NCBI GenBank assembly: GCA_028873965.1
Contig: JAPPMU010000031.1
Span: forward strand, 1-64,000
DNA from: Chloroflexota bacterium
Lineage (GTDB): Bacteria; Chloroflexota; Dehalococcoidia; Lucifugimonadales; UBA3495
Direction: 5' to 3'
Length of the DNA: 64,000 nt
Made by a program: the position numbers and the translations under genes. Shown here in pieces: positions 32,193 to 40,268 of this stretch. The notes beneath the pieces are model-generated. The model ran no database searches and was not told the DNA's origin. It worked only from the letters and a program-made list of their open reading frames with translations. The first letter of the stretch is position 1. Each line of letters starts with the position of its first letter.

Positions 32193-33221
32193 ATGTCGTT
32201 AACTTCACATATCGAGGACAAAAACAGCCCGATACGGGATTTCTTAGATACAAAGTTCCCCAACACACGCCCCGTGGTTCGGGAGTGCAACAAATTGCTG
32301 CGCGATGCTGAAACCATCGTGCCAGCCGATGAAATAGCTACGGGACACTATGGTACGTTGGGCACTGCCATCGATTACCGGCTGCGCTATTGTTTCGCGG
32401 TAACCCCCTACCGGGAACTTGCCGCATGGAAGGGCGCAGTACGGGTGAGCGGCGAGCCGATCCCATGGACCATCGTGGTGTCTGATGAGGAGTGGGTGAG
32501 ACTCGACAATCTGATCCGATGGGAAGATCTGGGTATCCCGTTGTCGCTTCCGAAGATCGCGATTGAAGGCTTTTTCCAGGACCTTGATAAAGTGATCTCC
32601 AAGTTGCAACCAGCTGGGCGCAAGTTGAACTGTGATGACGAGCAACTGTTGAACCGCTATTGCATCGTACTGGCGCTTTTTGAGCAATGCTTTCGCAGAA
32701 TGCCAAGCCCGACCTGGCCGTTGTTCCAAGCAAATGTGCAGTCCGCGAACGATCTTCTCAAGCTGTCGCCAGCTCAATGGATAGACGATCTTTGTGCCAT
32801 GTCAGAGGCGTTCTACGACTATTTCAAGGACGGATTGAAGCGACAGGCCATCTTGAATCCGAACTTTGATGGCAGTGTCCTCATTGGCGGTGCGGATGCG
32901 GACATAATTCTGGAAATGTTCAGTGGCAGTTGGTGTCTTGTTGACTTCAAGACGACAGTTAATGCTCGCATTGAGGGGAGGTGGTTGCATCAGCTCCTAG
33001 GGTATTGCCTGTTGGATTTCAGCAACCGGTATCGGATTGAACGGGTAGGGTTTTATTTGCCACGCCAAGCCCGTTTCATCGGTTGGGATCTAGCAGACCT
33101 GGTAAAGCGGCTTGGGGCAGAACAGCACCTTCCCTTGGCGAAACTGCGGTCTGAATTTTGTGAAATCGTTGAATCTTTGCCGAGTGTTTCTACGGCTATC
33201 CAATCGGCCGCGCAAAGCTGA
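32193..33221 (+). CDS. PD-(D/E)XK-like nuclease associated with Septu-like module 1
   Basis: A 342-residue protein. ATG 32193 is preferred; GTG 32184 would add three residues. The C-terminal part has IGGADADIIL (Asp235/237), then CLVDFKTT (Asp251-Phe-Lys253) and HQLLGYCLLD (Gln267): the D...(D/E)XK...Q order of a PD-(D/E)XK nuclease core. The first 200 residues are helical and unrecognised. It follows the HNH gene by 64 bp on the same strand and has the same accessory-like composition, so it may be a third component of the defence module. Its 3' end overlaps the convergent VOC gene by 26 bp. Confidence 0.7.
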   Translation: MSLTSHIEDKNSPIRDFLDTKFPNTRPVVRECNKLLRDAETIVPADEIATGHYGTLGTAIDYRLRYCFAVTPYRELAAWKGAVRVSGEPIPWTIVVSDEEWVRLDNLIRWEDLGIPLSLPKIAIEGFFQDLDKVISKLQPAGRKLNCDDEQLLNRYCIVLALFEQCFRRMPSPTWPLFQANVQSANDLLKLSPAQWIDDLCAMSEAFYDYFKDGLKRQAILNPNFDGSVLIGGADADIILEMFSGSWCLVDFKTTVNARIEGRWLHQLLGYCLLDFSNRYRIERVGFYLPRQARFIGWDLADLVKRLGAEQHLPLAKLRSEFCEIVESLPSVSTAIQSAAQS

Positions 33222-33552
33222 TCTCGTGCCCGTCCGGGTCGGTGATGTGGTAGTAGCGTTCCCGCCAGGGCGCGTCGGCCGGTTCGCCGTCGGGGGTGTA
33301 GCCCGCGGCTACCATGCGTCGGTGGTGGGCGTCCACGTCGTCCACGTACAGGATGCAGCGGCCCCACCAGCGCACGTCGGCGTCGGTTGACAGGATCAGG
33401 TTCAGATAGCCGTCGCCGACGCTGAGCGAGGTAAACGACGCCTCCGGCCCGCCGTACAGGATGGGTATGCCCGCCCCCTCGTGGTAAAAGGCCACCGCCC
33501 GGGCCATGTCGCGCACCGCCAGCGTGATCGCGCTGATGCTCTGAACCGTCAT
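33196..33552 (-). CDS. VOC-family (glyoxalase/bleomycin-resistance-like) protein
   Basis: A 118-residue paired beta-alpha-beta-beta-beta protein. It opens SISAITLAVRDMARAVAFYH, with the second module at RCILYVDDVDAHHRRM and YYHITDPDGHEISFARP, where the late Glu metal ligand is kept. VOC proteins are metal-dependent isomerases, dioxygenases or binding proteins, and nothing indicates which. It is convergent with the PD-(D/E)XK gene and divergent from larE. Confidence 0.88.
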   Translation of the reverse strand: MTVQSISAITLAVRDMARAVAFYHEGAGIPILYGGPEASFTSLSVGDGYLNLILSTDADVRWWGRCILYVDDVDAHHRRMVAAGYTPDGEPADAPWRERYYHITDPDGHEISFARPIG

Positions 33553-33629
33553 ATTAAGTCCCCCGGCGGTGTGTCCTGCCCGTTGTAGTAGAATGATCCA
33601 AAACCGGATCCGCGAAGTCGAAAGGGATT

Positions 33630-34487
33630 ATGTCAAAAATTGACCACCACCGCACAGATGGCCCTCCCGACTGCCTACCCCGGCTGGAAACAATCCTGCG
33701 GGAGATGGAATCGGTCATCGTTGCCTACTCCGGCGGCGTCGACAGCGCACTGCTGGCCGTGGCCGCCCATCGCGCGCTGGGAGAGCGAGCGCTGGCCGTC
33801 ACCGCCATCTCTCCGGCCCTGGCCGCGCGAGACCTGGGCGATGCGGAGATGGTGGCAGCGGAGTTTGGGCTCAACCACCGGGTGATACATACCGACGAAT
33901 TGGAGCGGGAAGGCTACGTCGCCAACTCGCCCCAGCGCTGCTATTTCTGCAAGACCGAGCTGTACGACCAACTCGCCGCCCTGGCCGCCGTTGAAGGCTA
34001 CGACTGGATCTGCAACGGCGCCAACACCGACGATCTCGGTGATTACAGGCCCGGCATGACCGCCGCCGCCGAGCACAATATCCGCAGTCCCATGGTAGAA
34101 GCGGAGATGGACAAGGCGCAGGTGCGCGCCGCCGCCCTTTGGCTGGGAGTGCCGTTGTGGGACAAGCCGGCCCAGCCCTGCCTCTCGTCGCGCATACCCT
34201 ACGGTACGCCGGTCACCGTGGAGTCATTGCGGCGCATCGAGGCGGCCGAGGACATGCTGCGCGATCTGGGCCTGCGCGAGGTGCGGGCGCGCCATCACGA
34301 CAAGCTGTGCCGCATCGAGGTGGGCGCGGACGAAATGGAACTGGCCTTTGCCCACCGCGACGAGATCACCCGCCAGCTGAAGGCCCTGGGTTACCTCTGG
34401 GTCTCGCTGGACCTCAGCGGCCTGCGCTCCGGCAGCCTGAACGACGTGCTCCTGAAAGTCCCCTCTACCTCGATGGGAGAGGGTTAG
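33630..34487 (+). CDS. larE: LarE, ATP-dependent sacrificial sulfur transferase
   Basis: A 285-residue PP-loop enzyme of nickel-pincer nucleotide cofactor synthesis. It adenylylates the P2CMN intermediate and donates sulfur from its own cysteine. The PP-loop is YSGGVDSALL (34-39) and the sacrificial Cys is in PAQPCLSSRIPYG (Cys184, matching Cys176 of the Lactobacillus enzyme). C104 and C107 (PQRCYFCK) are additional, so a cluster-type LarE with recycled sulfur could be considered. The last residues (VPSTSMGEG) come from a GGGAGAGGGTTAGGG repeat at the 3' end. A TAGAAT box at 33587-33592 is a weak -10 candidate. larC follows by 19 bp. Confidence 0.92.
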   Translation: MSKIDHHRTDGPPDCLPRLETILREMESVIVAYSGGVDSALLAVAAHRALGERALAVTAISPALAARDLGDAEMVAAEFGLNHRVIHTDELEREGYVANSPQRCYFCKTELYDQLAALAAVEGYDWICNGANTDDLGDYRPGMTAAAEHNIRSPMVEAEMDKAQVRAAALWLGVPLWDKPAQPCLSSRIPYGTPVTVESLRRIEAAEDMLRDLGLREVRARHHDKLCRIEVGADEMELAFAHRDEITRQLKALGYLWVSLDLSGLRSGSLNDVLLKVPSTSMGEG

Positions 34488-34506
34488 GGTTAGGGTGGAC
34501 CCGCCA

Positions 34507-35781
34507 ATGAAAGCCGCGTTCATCCAGTCCGTCGGCGGCGCCAGCGGCGACATGCTGCTGGGAGCGCTGCTGGATGCGGGGTTGTCTCCAGACGCGATCA
34601 GGGAGACCATCGACGCGCTGGGCATCGACGGCATCGACATCGATACCTCCGCCGAGACCCGCTGCGAGGTTCGCGGCACCCGCGTCCTGGTGGACGTGTC
34701 CGCCGCGCCGCGGTACAGCCCGGCGCAAATGCTGGACACGGTGGCCGACGCCGGTGGATTGTCGGAGCGGACGCGCGAACGGGCAACCGCAGTCCTGAAG
34801 GCGCTGTTCGCCGCCGAGGCACGGGTCCACGGGGGCGAGCCGGACCAGATCCACCTGCACGAGCTGGGCACCGCCGATACGCTGGTGGACGTGGTCGGGG
34901 TGGTCCACGGATTGGAACAACTTGGCGTCGGGCGCGTTTACGCGTCGCCGCTGGTGCTGGGCGAGCCCACGGGCCCACGCCGTCCCGGCGGATACAGCAA
35001 CCCGGCGCCGGCCACCCTGGAGATCATCGCGGCCGCCGGCGCGCCCGTGGCGCCGGAGCGGCAGTTCCACGCCGGAGTTGGCGAGCTGACCACTCCCACC
35101 GGGGCGGCGCTGATAACCACCCTGGCCGACGAGTTCCGCCAGCCGTCGATGACCATCGATCGCATCGGCGTCGGCGCCGGCGGCAAGGATCCGGCTGCCT
35201 TCCCCAACGTCCTGCGCCTGTGGTTGGGAGAAATTGTCCCTTCCCGTCATTCCCGCGAAAGCGGGAATCCACAGTCTGACGATGACGCCGCCCAACCCTT
35301 CGCCCGCTGGCAGGACAACGTGGTGCTGCTGGAAACCAACCTCGACAACGCCACCGGCGAGCAGCTGGGTTTCGCCATGGAGCGGCTCTTCGAGGCCGGC
35401 GCTTTCGACGTCTGGCACACCCCGATCCAGATGAAGAAGAACCGCCCCGGCGTCCTGCTGTCGGCGCTGGGCCCGGCGCATTTGGAGAGCCGCTTGGCGG
35501 AGGTGTTCCTGCGGGACACGCCGACGCTGGGGGTGCGCGTCCGCCCGGTGGGTCGCTACGTGGCCGACCGGGACATCGTAATGGTGGAAACGGAGTACGG
35601 CCCGATGCGCCTGAAGCGCAAGTGGCTGGCCGGCGAGGTGGTCAGCGCGGCCCCGGAGTACGAGGACGTGGCAGCGGCGGCGGCGGCGCAGACCAACAGC
35701 ATTTCCTGGCAAACCGTCGCCGAGTCTATCCTAAAAACTCCCTCAGCAGGGGAAACCTTTCCTTCGCATAGGCGAGGATAA
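34507..35781 (+). CDS. larC: LarC, nickel insertion protein for the pincer cofactor
   Basis: A 424-residue CTP-dependent nickel-inserting enzyme. SVGGASGDMLLGALLDAGL opens the family, HLHELGTADTLVDVVGV holds the His-rich nickel site, and WHTPIQMKKNRPGVLLSAL the C-terminal domain. ATG 34507 is chosen over GTG 34495. Unlike Lactobacillus, where larC1/larC2 need a programmed frameshift, this is one frame. Residues 246-256 (SRHSRESGNPQ) are the translation of a common intergenic hairpin repeat inserted in frame at the linker between the two halves. The final about 18 codons overlap the convergent HNH gene, so the tail has probably been replaced. larA and larB are not in the window. Confidence 0.9.
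   Translation: MKAAFIQSVGGASGDMLLGALLDAGLSPDAIRETIDALGIDGIDIDTSAETRCEVRGTRVLVDVSAAPRYSPAQMLDTVADAGGLSERTRERATAVLKALFAAEARVHGGEPDQIHLHELGTADTLVDVVGVVHGLEQLGVGRVYASPLVLGEPTGPRRPGGYSNPAPATLEIIAAAGAPVAPERQFHAGVGELTTPTGAALITTLADEFRQPSMTIDRIGVGAGGKDPAAFPNVLRLWLGEIVPSRHSRESGNPQSDDDAAQPFARWQDNVVLLETNLDNATGEQLGFAMERLFEAGAFDVWHTPIQMKKNRPGVLLSALGPAHLESRLAEVFLRDTPTLGVRVRPVGRYVADRDIVMVETEYGPMRLKRKWLAGEVVSAAPEYEDVAAAAAAQTNSISWQTVAESILKTPSAGETFPSHRRG
35242..35274 (+). repeat. hairpin repeat inserted inside larC
   Basis: TCCCGTCATTCCCGCGAAAG plus CGGGAATCCACAG is the same word found in intergenic copies at 21475, 54574 and elsewhere. The 33-nt length is divisible by three and the frame is kept. It is a half element with one hairpin only. 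Confidence 0.8.
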
Positions 35782-36451
35782 ACCCGGAAAACGGCTGATT
35801 AGGCCGCGCATGTTCACGCAATACCGCAATCGTCAAATCTATGTCCTCCATCAGATTTCCCAGCCTGCTGATGATGAAGTCCAACCGTTCCCTGCGTAGA
35901 TAAGGCACTCGGTCTCCTACTGTCTCATAATCCGAGTTCAAATCCAAATCCGAAATTGTCCTGACTGCCATTGACCATTCGGGGCTCGGTAACCCGTCCG
36001 CGGCAGCTATTTGGCCGCTGTCGAAATGATAAGCGAAAAACTCTTCGGCGGGCCGTTGCCCCGGAGTAGCGTTGGGATCCACATAGGTGGAGACAGCGCT
36101 ATACCTGTTGATGACCGACAATCGACGGTTGGTGGCATCAGCCGGTTCCGGCCACAGGTTGCCCTTCGTGTCATTGCATCGTTGGCAGGCGTACATCAGG
36201 TTGAGCCACGTCAACCACTCATCGGGAAACTTGCTGCGCGGTCGAAAATGTTCAATCGTTCCCCTGTTTTCGCCGTCAACGATGTCTTCCGCGCACCAGT
36301 TTTCGCAATAGGCGCAGCACTGGGCAAAATCCACCCGTAACTCCTCCCGGATGTGCCGCCGTTCATCACCGTCCAGATCATCCCACTGAGAACGCGCTGT
36401 TCGCAGTTCAGCCAGAAAGTCCGATTCCGGCGCACGCTCAACCGAGTGCAT
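35726..36451 (-). CDS. HNH endonuclease, PtuB-like, module 2
   Basis: A 241-residue paralogue of the HNH protein at 31391-32128; both begin MHxVERxP. The core is CCAYCENWCAED, then GTIEHFRPRSKFPDEW and WLNLMYACQRCNDTKGNLW. ATG 36451 is used; an in-frame TTG at 36457 overlaps the ATPase stop. It follows the ATPase without a gap. Its 3' end overlaps larC by 56 bp tail-to-tail. The C-terminal half (after about residue 130) differs strongly from module 1, as expected if it sets target or partner specificity. Confidence 0.82.
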   Translation of the reverse strand: MHSVERAPESDFLAELRTARSQWDDLDGDERRHIREELRVDFAQCCAYCENWCAEDIVDGENRGTIEHFRPRSKFPDEWLTWLNLMYACQRCNDTKGNLWPEPADATNRRLSVINRYSAVSTYVDPNATPGQRPAEEFFAYHFDSGQIAAADGLPSPEWSMAVRTISDLDLNSDYETVGDRVPYLRRERLDFIISRLGNLMEDIDLTIAVLREHARPNQPFSGFILAYAKERFPLLREFLG

Positions 36452-36453
36452 CT

Positions 36454-37788
36454 TCAACCGCTATCCTGGCCCAGATCACGAGATTGCCGGTATTTCTCCA
36501 AGGCTTCGTTGAACTGTTGCTCGAACAACTCCCGTCGCGCCGCCATCGGGCCCCCGGCCAGCAAATCCCGGTCCACCAGTCGCCGCAGTTCCTGCATCCG
36601 CGTCTGACGCGCAGCCTCGGCATCCTCCGTATCGCGCGGCCCCTCACTTCGCAACTGCCGAAGCTCCCGTGCCGCCGCCGCCGTAGCCTCGTCCGTAGGG
36701 TCATCCACCCCCATCATCGTGCGCAAAATCTCGTCCGCCGTCCAGCCCACGATGTCCTCGGTGTTGGTGCTGGCGGTGACGACCCCGTTGGCATCCCGAT
36801 TCAGCAGGTGGACCTGCCCCGCCTTCAGGCCAGCCACCACAAAGGGCGAGTGAGTAGTGGCGAAAATCTGCAAGCCGGGGAAATGCTCCAGCAACGCGGG
36901 AATGACACGCCGCTGCCAGGTGGGATGCAGGTGGTTTTCGATTTCGTCGATGAGGAGGATGGCGGGTTGGTTTTGCCAGCCATATTTGAAATCGTAGTGG
37001 TACAGCATTTGAAGCGCCAGATAACGGATCCACAGCAAGGGTCCCTGCGTACCGGAACTTAGGTTGTGTAAAGGCAATTTGGATCCATCGGTATGACGAG
37101 GATCACTTGTTGCGACAGCCATCCCGAACCTAATCTTGGCAGGCAACGCAAATAGGCCGGTTCGACCATCGCTTGCCGCGATCTCTAGATTTTGGGGACC
37201 AGTTCCGTTGATGATTTCGCGGCAGATGGATCGAGCACAATAAAAACTTATCTCCATCGCGCGATTTAGATTTTCCATGGCCTCTGGGGTGCCTAGGGAT
37301 TCCGCCTTTTCAAGCAACTTGTTAGTGGCCCACTCAACGATATCGCCCGTGAACTGATTCGTTGCAGGCCAATTCTGAAACATCTGATTGAGCGTACCGG
37401 CATCCGCCGCTTCGGGTGGCGGATACTCAGGGTCGTTCCCTCCGAGATCGACTAATGGCAACGGCAGTCGGGTAGCGGAGATAACGGTGAACGGCAGAGA
37501 ACACCATTTTGGAACCCGCTCGCCGACCTCGACAGACGCGTCTACCCCGGGCACGGTCGGCCAGCCGTCACTGGCCCACATGGCAATGTAAGAGTCCGCT
37601 TCGGTGAACCCACCCGGCGGATAAGAACGTGAACCCTCATGACCCGTCATCTCATGCAAAAATCGCAAGAGAGTGCTTTTCCCTGTCCCATTCGGCCCGA
37701 TGAATACGTTCACTCGGCAATCGAAGTGGAGTACCACTTCATCAGTAAACGGCCAAATCTCTTGGATAGCAACGCCTGTGATGTGCAT
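36454..37788 (-). CDS. Septu-like AAA ATPase (PtuA-like), module 2
   Basis: A 444-residue ATPase; ATG 37788 is preferred over GTG 37794 by analogy with module 1 (both begin MHITGxxI). Walker A is GPNGTGKS (31-38), Walker B AILLIDEIENHLHP, then TTHSPFVVAGLK. From Walker B onward it is almost the same as module 1, including long runs of identical nucleotides, whereas residues about 40-270 share little. Order and spacing (ATPase then HNH) repeat module 1. With the HNH protein it is a predicted anti-phage Septu-like system. Confidence 0.83.
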   Translation of the reverse strand: MHITGVAIQEIWPFTDEVVLHFDCRVNVFIGPNGTGKSTLLRFLHEMTGHEGSRSYPPGGFTEADSYIAMWASDGWPTVPGVDASVEVGERVPKWCSLPFTVISATRLPLPLVDLGGNDPEYPPPEAADAGTLNQMFQNWPATNQFTGDIVEWATNKLLEKAESLGTPEAMENLNRAMEISFYCARSICREIINGTGPQNLEIAASDGRTGLFALPAKIRFGMAVATSDPRHTDGSKLPLHNLSSGTQGPLLWIRYLALQMLYHYDFKYGWQNQPAILLIDEIENHLHPTWQRRVIPALLEHFPGLQIFATTHSPFVVAGLKAGQVHLLNRDANGVVTASTNTEDIVGWTADEILRTMMGVDDPTDEATAAAARELRQLRSEGPRDTEDAEAARQTRMQELRRLVDRDLLAGGPMAARRELFEQQFNEALEKYRQSRDLGQDSG

Positions 37789-37847
37789 CGTCACCGCCTC
37801 TGCCTGTGCCCTTGCTCATCCATTCTATCCGAACGTCATAAAGCGGT

Positions 37848-38987
37848 TCAATAATCCAGCCACAACCTTCCCCACTCTGTCTTCAGCGCCTTGCGCACCC
37901 GGCCCTTGCCTATCGTATTCAGCCAGTAGCCGTTGTGGTAGAGGTTGCTGGCGGTGTAGGCCCAGGCGGCGATGGGGGAGCGGAGCAGGGCGTTCTCCAG
38001 GGGCTTGAGGGGGCCCCAGTAGATCATCTTCTGGCCCCGGCTGGCAAAGGTGTTCTCGTTGTCGGCGAAGTTCCAGTTGACGCGGCTAATGTCCGGCTCG
38101 TCGCCCACCACCTCGATGTCGCGCAGGTCGCCGACGCCTAGGCCGCGCTCGTGGGCCAGCCGGATGAATCGCAGAGACAGCGGGTCGAAGCCCATCATCG
38201 ACGCGACCACCGCGTCCACGGCCACCTGGTCAGCTCCGGCCACGATGCGGTTCTTGATGTGCCACCGCATCGCCCGTGGACCCGGCCCGTCGCCGGCGAA
38301 GGTGCCGTCGGTGACGGCGAAGATGCCCGGGTGTATTTCCTGCTGGATCGCCAGCAGGTCCACCAGCGTCTCGTGGATCACCGAGTGGGTCCAGTGCCGC
38401 TTGCGATGCAGCAGGCCGCCGAAGGCGTTCTTCATCGCGCCGGTCATAGTGGTGAAGACGTGGGTCTTCATCGTCGGCAGATGCACGATGTTCTTGCCGG
38501 CGAATATCTCCGGTATCTCGATGCCTTCAGGATAAATGTCGTCCAACACCAGCATCTCCGCCTTGGGCTCGTAGCGGACCCACGGCTCCGGCGGCGTGTC
38601 CAGGTGATGCGTGCGCAGGCTGTACTTGTCCTGCACCGGCTTGTGCTTGTTGTTGACCTCGCCCTCGAAGGAGTCGACAACCACCGTCCCGTTGTGGGCA
38701 GCGATGAGATCCTGATGTCCCATGTTGTGCAGCCCGCGGATCACGCCCTCCAGCTGCCACGGCGTCGTCGAGCATCCCGGATACCAGTGCTGCCAGGAGA
38801 TGTTGATCTTCAGCAGCGTCTCCCGTTCCGGCGACAGGACCGACTCCGCACCGGCCAGCCGCATCGCCCGCTCCACGTCGGCCAGCACCGTCTCCGGCGT
38901 CGTTGCCACCACGGACACCACCGGCGTTCCCGTTCTTCGAGATCCCGCCGTTTGCGCGACCGTTCCCAACTGTTCAACTGTGGTCAT
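37848..38987 (-). CDS. DUF362-domain protein
   Basis: A 379-residue protein, ATG 38987 (TTG 38990 also in frame). The central LKINISWQHWYPGCSTTPWQLEGVI region and the segment IVHLPTMKTHVFTTMTGAMKN fit the DUF362 family (proteins often, but not here, fused to ferredoxin domains). No CxxCxxC cluster is present, so it does not carry its own Fe-S centre. Biochemical function is unknown. It starts 60 bp upstream of the Septu-like module 2 ATPase on the same strand. Confidence 0.8.
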   Translation of the reverse strand: MTTVEQLGTVAQTAGSRRTGTPVVSVVATTPETVLADVERAMRLAGAESVLSPERETLLKINISWQHWYPGCSTTPWQLEGVIRGLHNMGHQDLIAAHNGTVVVDSFEGEVNNKHKPVQDKYSLRTHHLDTPPEPWVRYEPKAEMLVLDDIYPEGIEIPEIFAGKNIVHLPTMKTHVFTTMTGAMKNAFGGLLHRKRHWTHSVIHETLVDLLAIQQEIHPGIFAVTDGTFAGDGPGPRAMRWHIKNRIVAGADQVAVDAVVASMMGFDPLSLRFIRLAHERGLGVGDLRDIEVVGDEPDISRVNWNFADNENTFASRGQKMIYWGPLKPLENALLRSPIAAWAYTASNLYHNGYWLNTIGKGRVRKALKTEWGRLWLDY

Positions 38988-39012
38988 CAATCATCACCTT
39001 TCCGGTTTATGG

Positions 39013-39077
39013 CATGGATGGACAGGATAGATAAGATGATTTGCGTTTATTGATCCCGTTTATCCTGTATATCCATG
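39013..39077. terminator. imperfect hairpin after the LLM gene
   Basis: CATGGATGGACAGGATA (39013-39029) faces TATCCTGTATATCCATG (39061-39077), pairing at 15 of 17 positions with a 31-nt middle. It lies 6 bp past the LLM stop (read on the minus strand) and before DUF362. The ACAGGATA/TATCCTGT word is also a common dispersed repeat, so it may be a repeat that serves as terminator. Confidence 0.5.
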
Positions 39078-39082
39078 CTAAC

Positions 39083-40204
39083 TTACTTGTTGCGAAAGTG
39101 AGGTATGACGTATTCGCCGAAGAGCCGTATGGAGTTCATCACCTCTTCGTGGGTGGCATGACCGGCCTGGAAGATGGGCATGATCTCGTCGACACCCATG
39201 GCTTCAAACTCCTCGATCACCCGGATGCAGGCGTCGGGGTCGCCCACGCAGTATCCGCCGCCGGCCAATAGCTCCTCCGGCGTCGGCGGTCTCTGCTGCT
39301 GCGGGTCCTCGGATGGCCGGGATGGGCCACCCCCGCGCACCACGCCGCCCTGCACGTAGAAGCGGTACTCTTCCGGCACCGCGTCGTGGTCCACGCCGGC
39401 CCACTCCAGCACGAACCGCTGTCGGCTCTGCTCCAGGTACCAGGCTGCCACCTCCGCCCCTTTTTGCCGGGCTTTGGCGTCGTCCTCGTCGCAGAACCCG
39501 ATTGTGGATGCGACCACCTGGCGGTTGGTGAACCGGCCGACGGGGTTGGCGTTTTCGATGGCCTCGTAGTAGGCGTTCACCAGCCCGCGGGTTTTGTCGG
39601 TTCCGCCCAGGGTGTTCACCAGGCAACCTACCCCCAGCTGGCCGGCCAGGCGGAAGGTGTCCTCCTGGGTGCAGGCCATCCACAGGGGCGGATGAGGTTG
39701 CTGCAATGGCTTGGGGATCACTTCTCGGGGTGGGATCTGCCAATTCTCGCCGTCGTGGCTGAACACCTCGTCGCACCACATGCGGGGCAGGCACTCCAGC
39801 GTCTCGACCATCATGCTCTGGGTCTGCGCCACGTCGGTTCCGAAGGGCGTGAGTTGGTAGGGGCCCTTGGTGCGGCCGACGCCCACATCGACGCGGCCGT
39901 CGCTCAGGATGTCCAGCGTCGATGCCCGGGCCGCCACGTGCAGCGGATGATGCACCGGCGCCAGCACCACGCCGAATCCCAAGCGCATCTTCTTGGTGTG
40001 CTGGGCCATGACCGCCAGCGTCACCTCCGGCGCCGACGAGTGGGCGAACTCGGTCAGGAAGTGGTGCTCCACCAGCCAAACCCGCTCAAATCCCATCTCC
40101 TCCGCGTACTGCACCTGCTTCACCGCGTTCCACAGCGTGTCGTACTCCGTGGTGTCCGTCCACGGACGCGGCATCTGCAACTCATAGAACATCCCGAATT
40201 TCAT
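39083..40204 (-). CDS. LLM-class flavin-dependent oxidoreductase
   Basis: A 373-residue luciferase-like enzyme, ATG 40204 behind CAGGAGTATCGGGT. MKFGMFYELQMPRPW opens the barrel. GFERVWLVEHHFLTEFAHSSAP has the Glu-His-His motif, RLGFGVVLAPVHHPLHVAAR strand 3, and GRVDVGVGRTKGPYQLTPFG the flavin phosphate region. It is a probable monooxygenase requiring FMNH2 or F420H2. It lies 64 bp downstream of an SDR gene on the same strand, with part of a dispersed repeat between them. Confidence 0.9.
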   Translation of the reverse strand: MKFGMFYELQMPRPWTDTTEYDTLWNAVKQVQYAEEMGFERVWLVEHHFLTEFAHSSAPEVTLAVMAQHTKKMRLGFGVVLAPVHHPLHVAARASTLDILSDGRVDVGVGRTKGPYQLTPFGTDVAQTQSMMVETLECLPRMWCDEVFSHDGENWQIPPREVIPKPLQQPHPPLWMACTQEDTFRLAGQLGVGCLVNTLGGTDKTRGLVNAYYEAIENANPVGRFTNRQVVASTIGFCDEDDAKARQKGAEVAAWYLEQSRQRFVLEWAGVDHDAVPEEYRFYVQGGVVRGGGPSRPSEDPQQQRPPTPEELLAGGGYCVGDPDACIRVIEEFEAMGVDEIMPIFQAGHATHEEVMNSIRLFGEYVIPHFRNK

Positions 40205-40222
40205 ACCCGATACTCCTGCCCA

Positions 40223-40262
40223 TCTGGTCATTGCGAGCGCAGCGTGGCAATCTCGCGTGCCA
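40223..40262. repeat. CATTGCGA/GGCAATCTCG dispersed repeat, half copy
   Basis: GTCATTGCGAGCGCAGCGTGGCAATCTCGCG is one half of the repeat seen in full at 57295-57429, here between an SDR gene and the LLM gene. Confidence 0.55.
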
Positions 40263-40268
40263 ACAATT

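Noticed and set aside
34475-34497. Telomere-like GGGTTAGGGTTAGGG at the end of larE
   Set aside because: It is part of a common bacterial dispersed repeat (GGGAGAGGGTTAGGGT); two copies of the hexamer do not indicate a telomere or eukaryotic DNA.
37848-38987. DUF362 protein as the missing LarA-type user of the nickel-pincer cofactor
   Set aside because: It lacks LarA-like (DUF2088) sequence features, lies on the opposite strand and is separated from larC by the second defence module.
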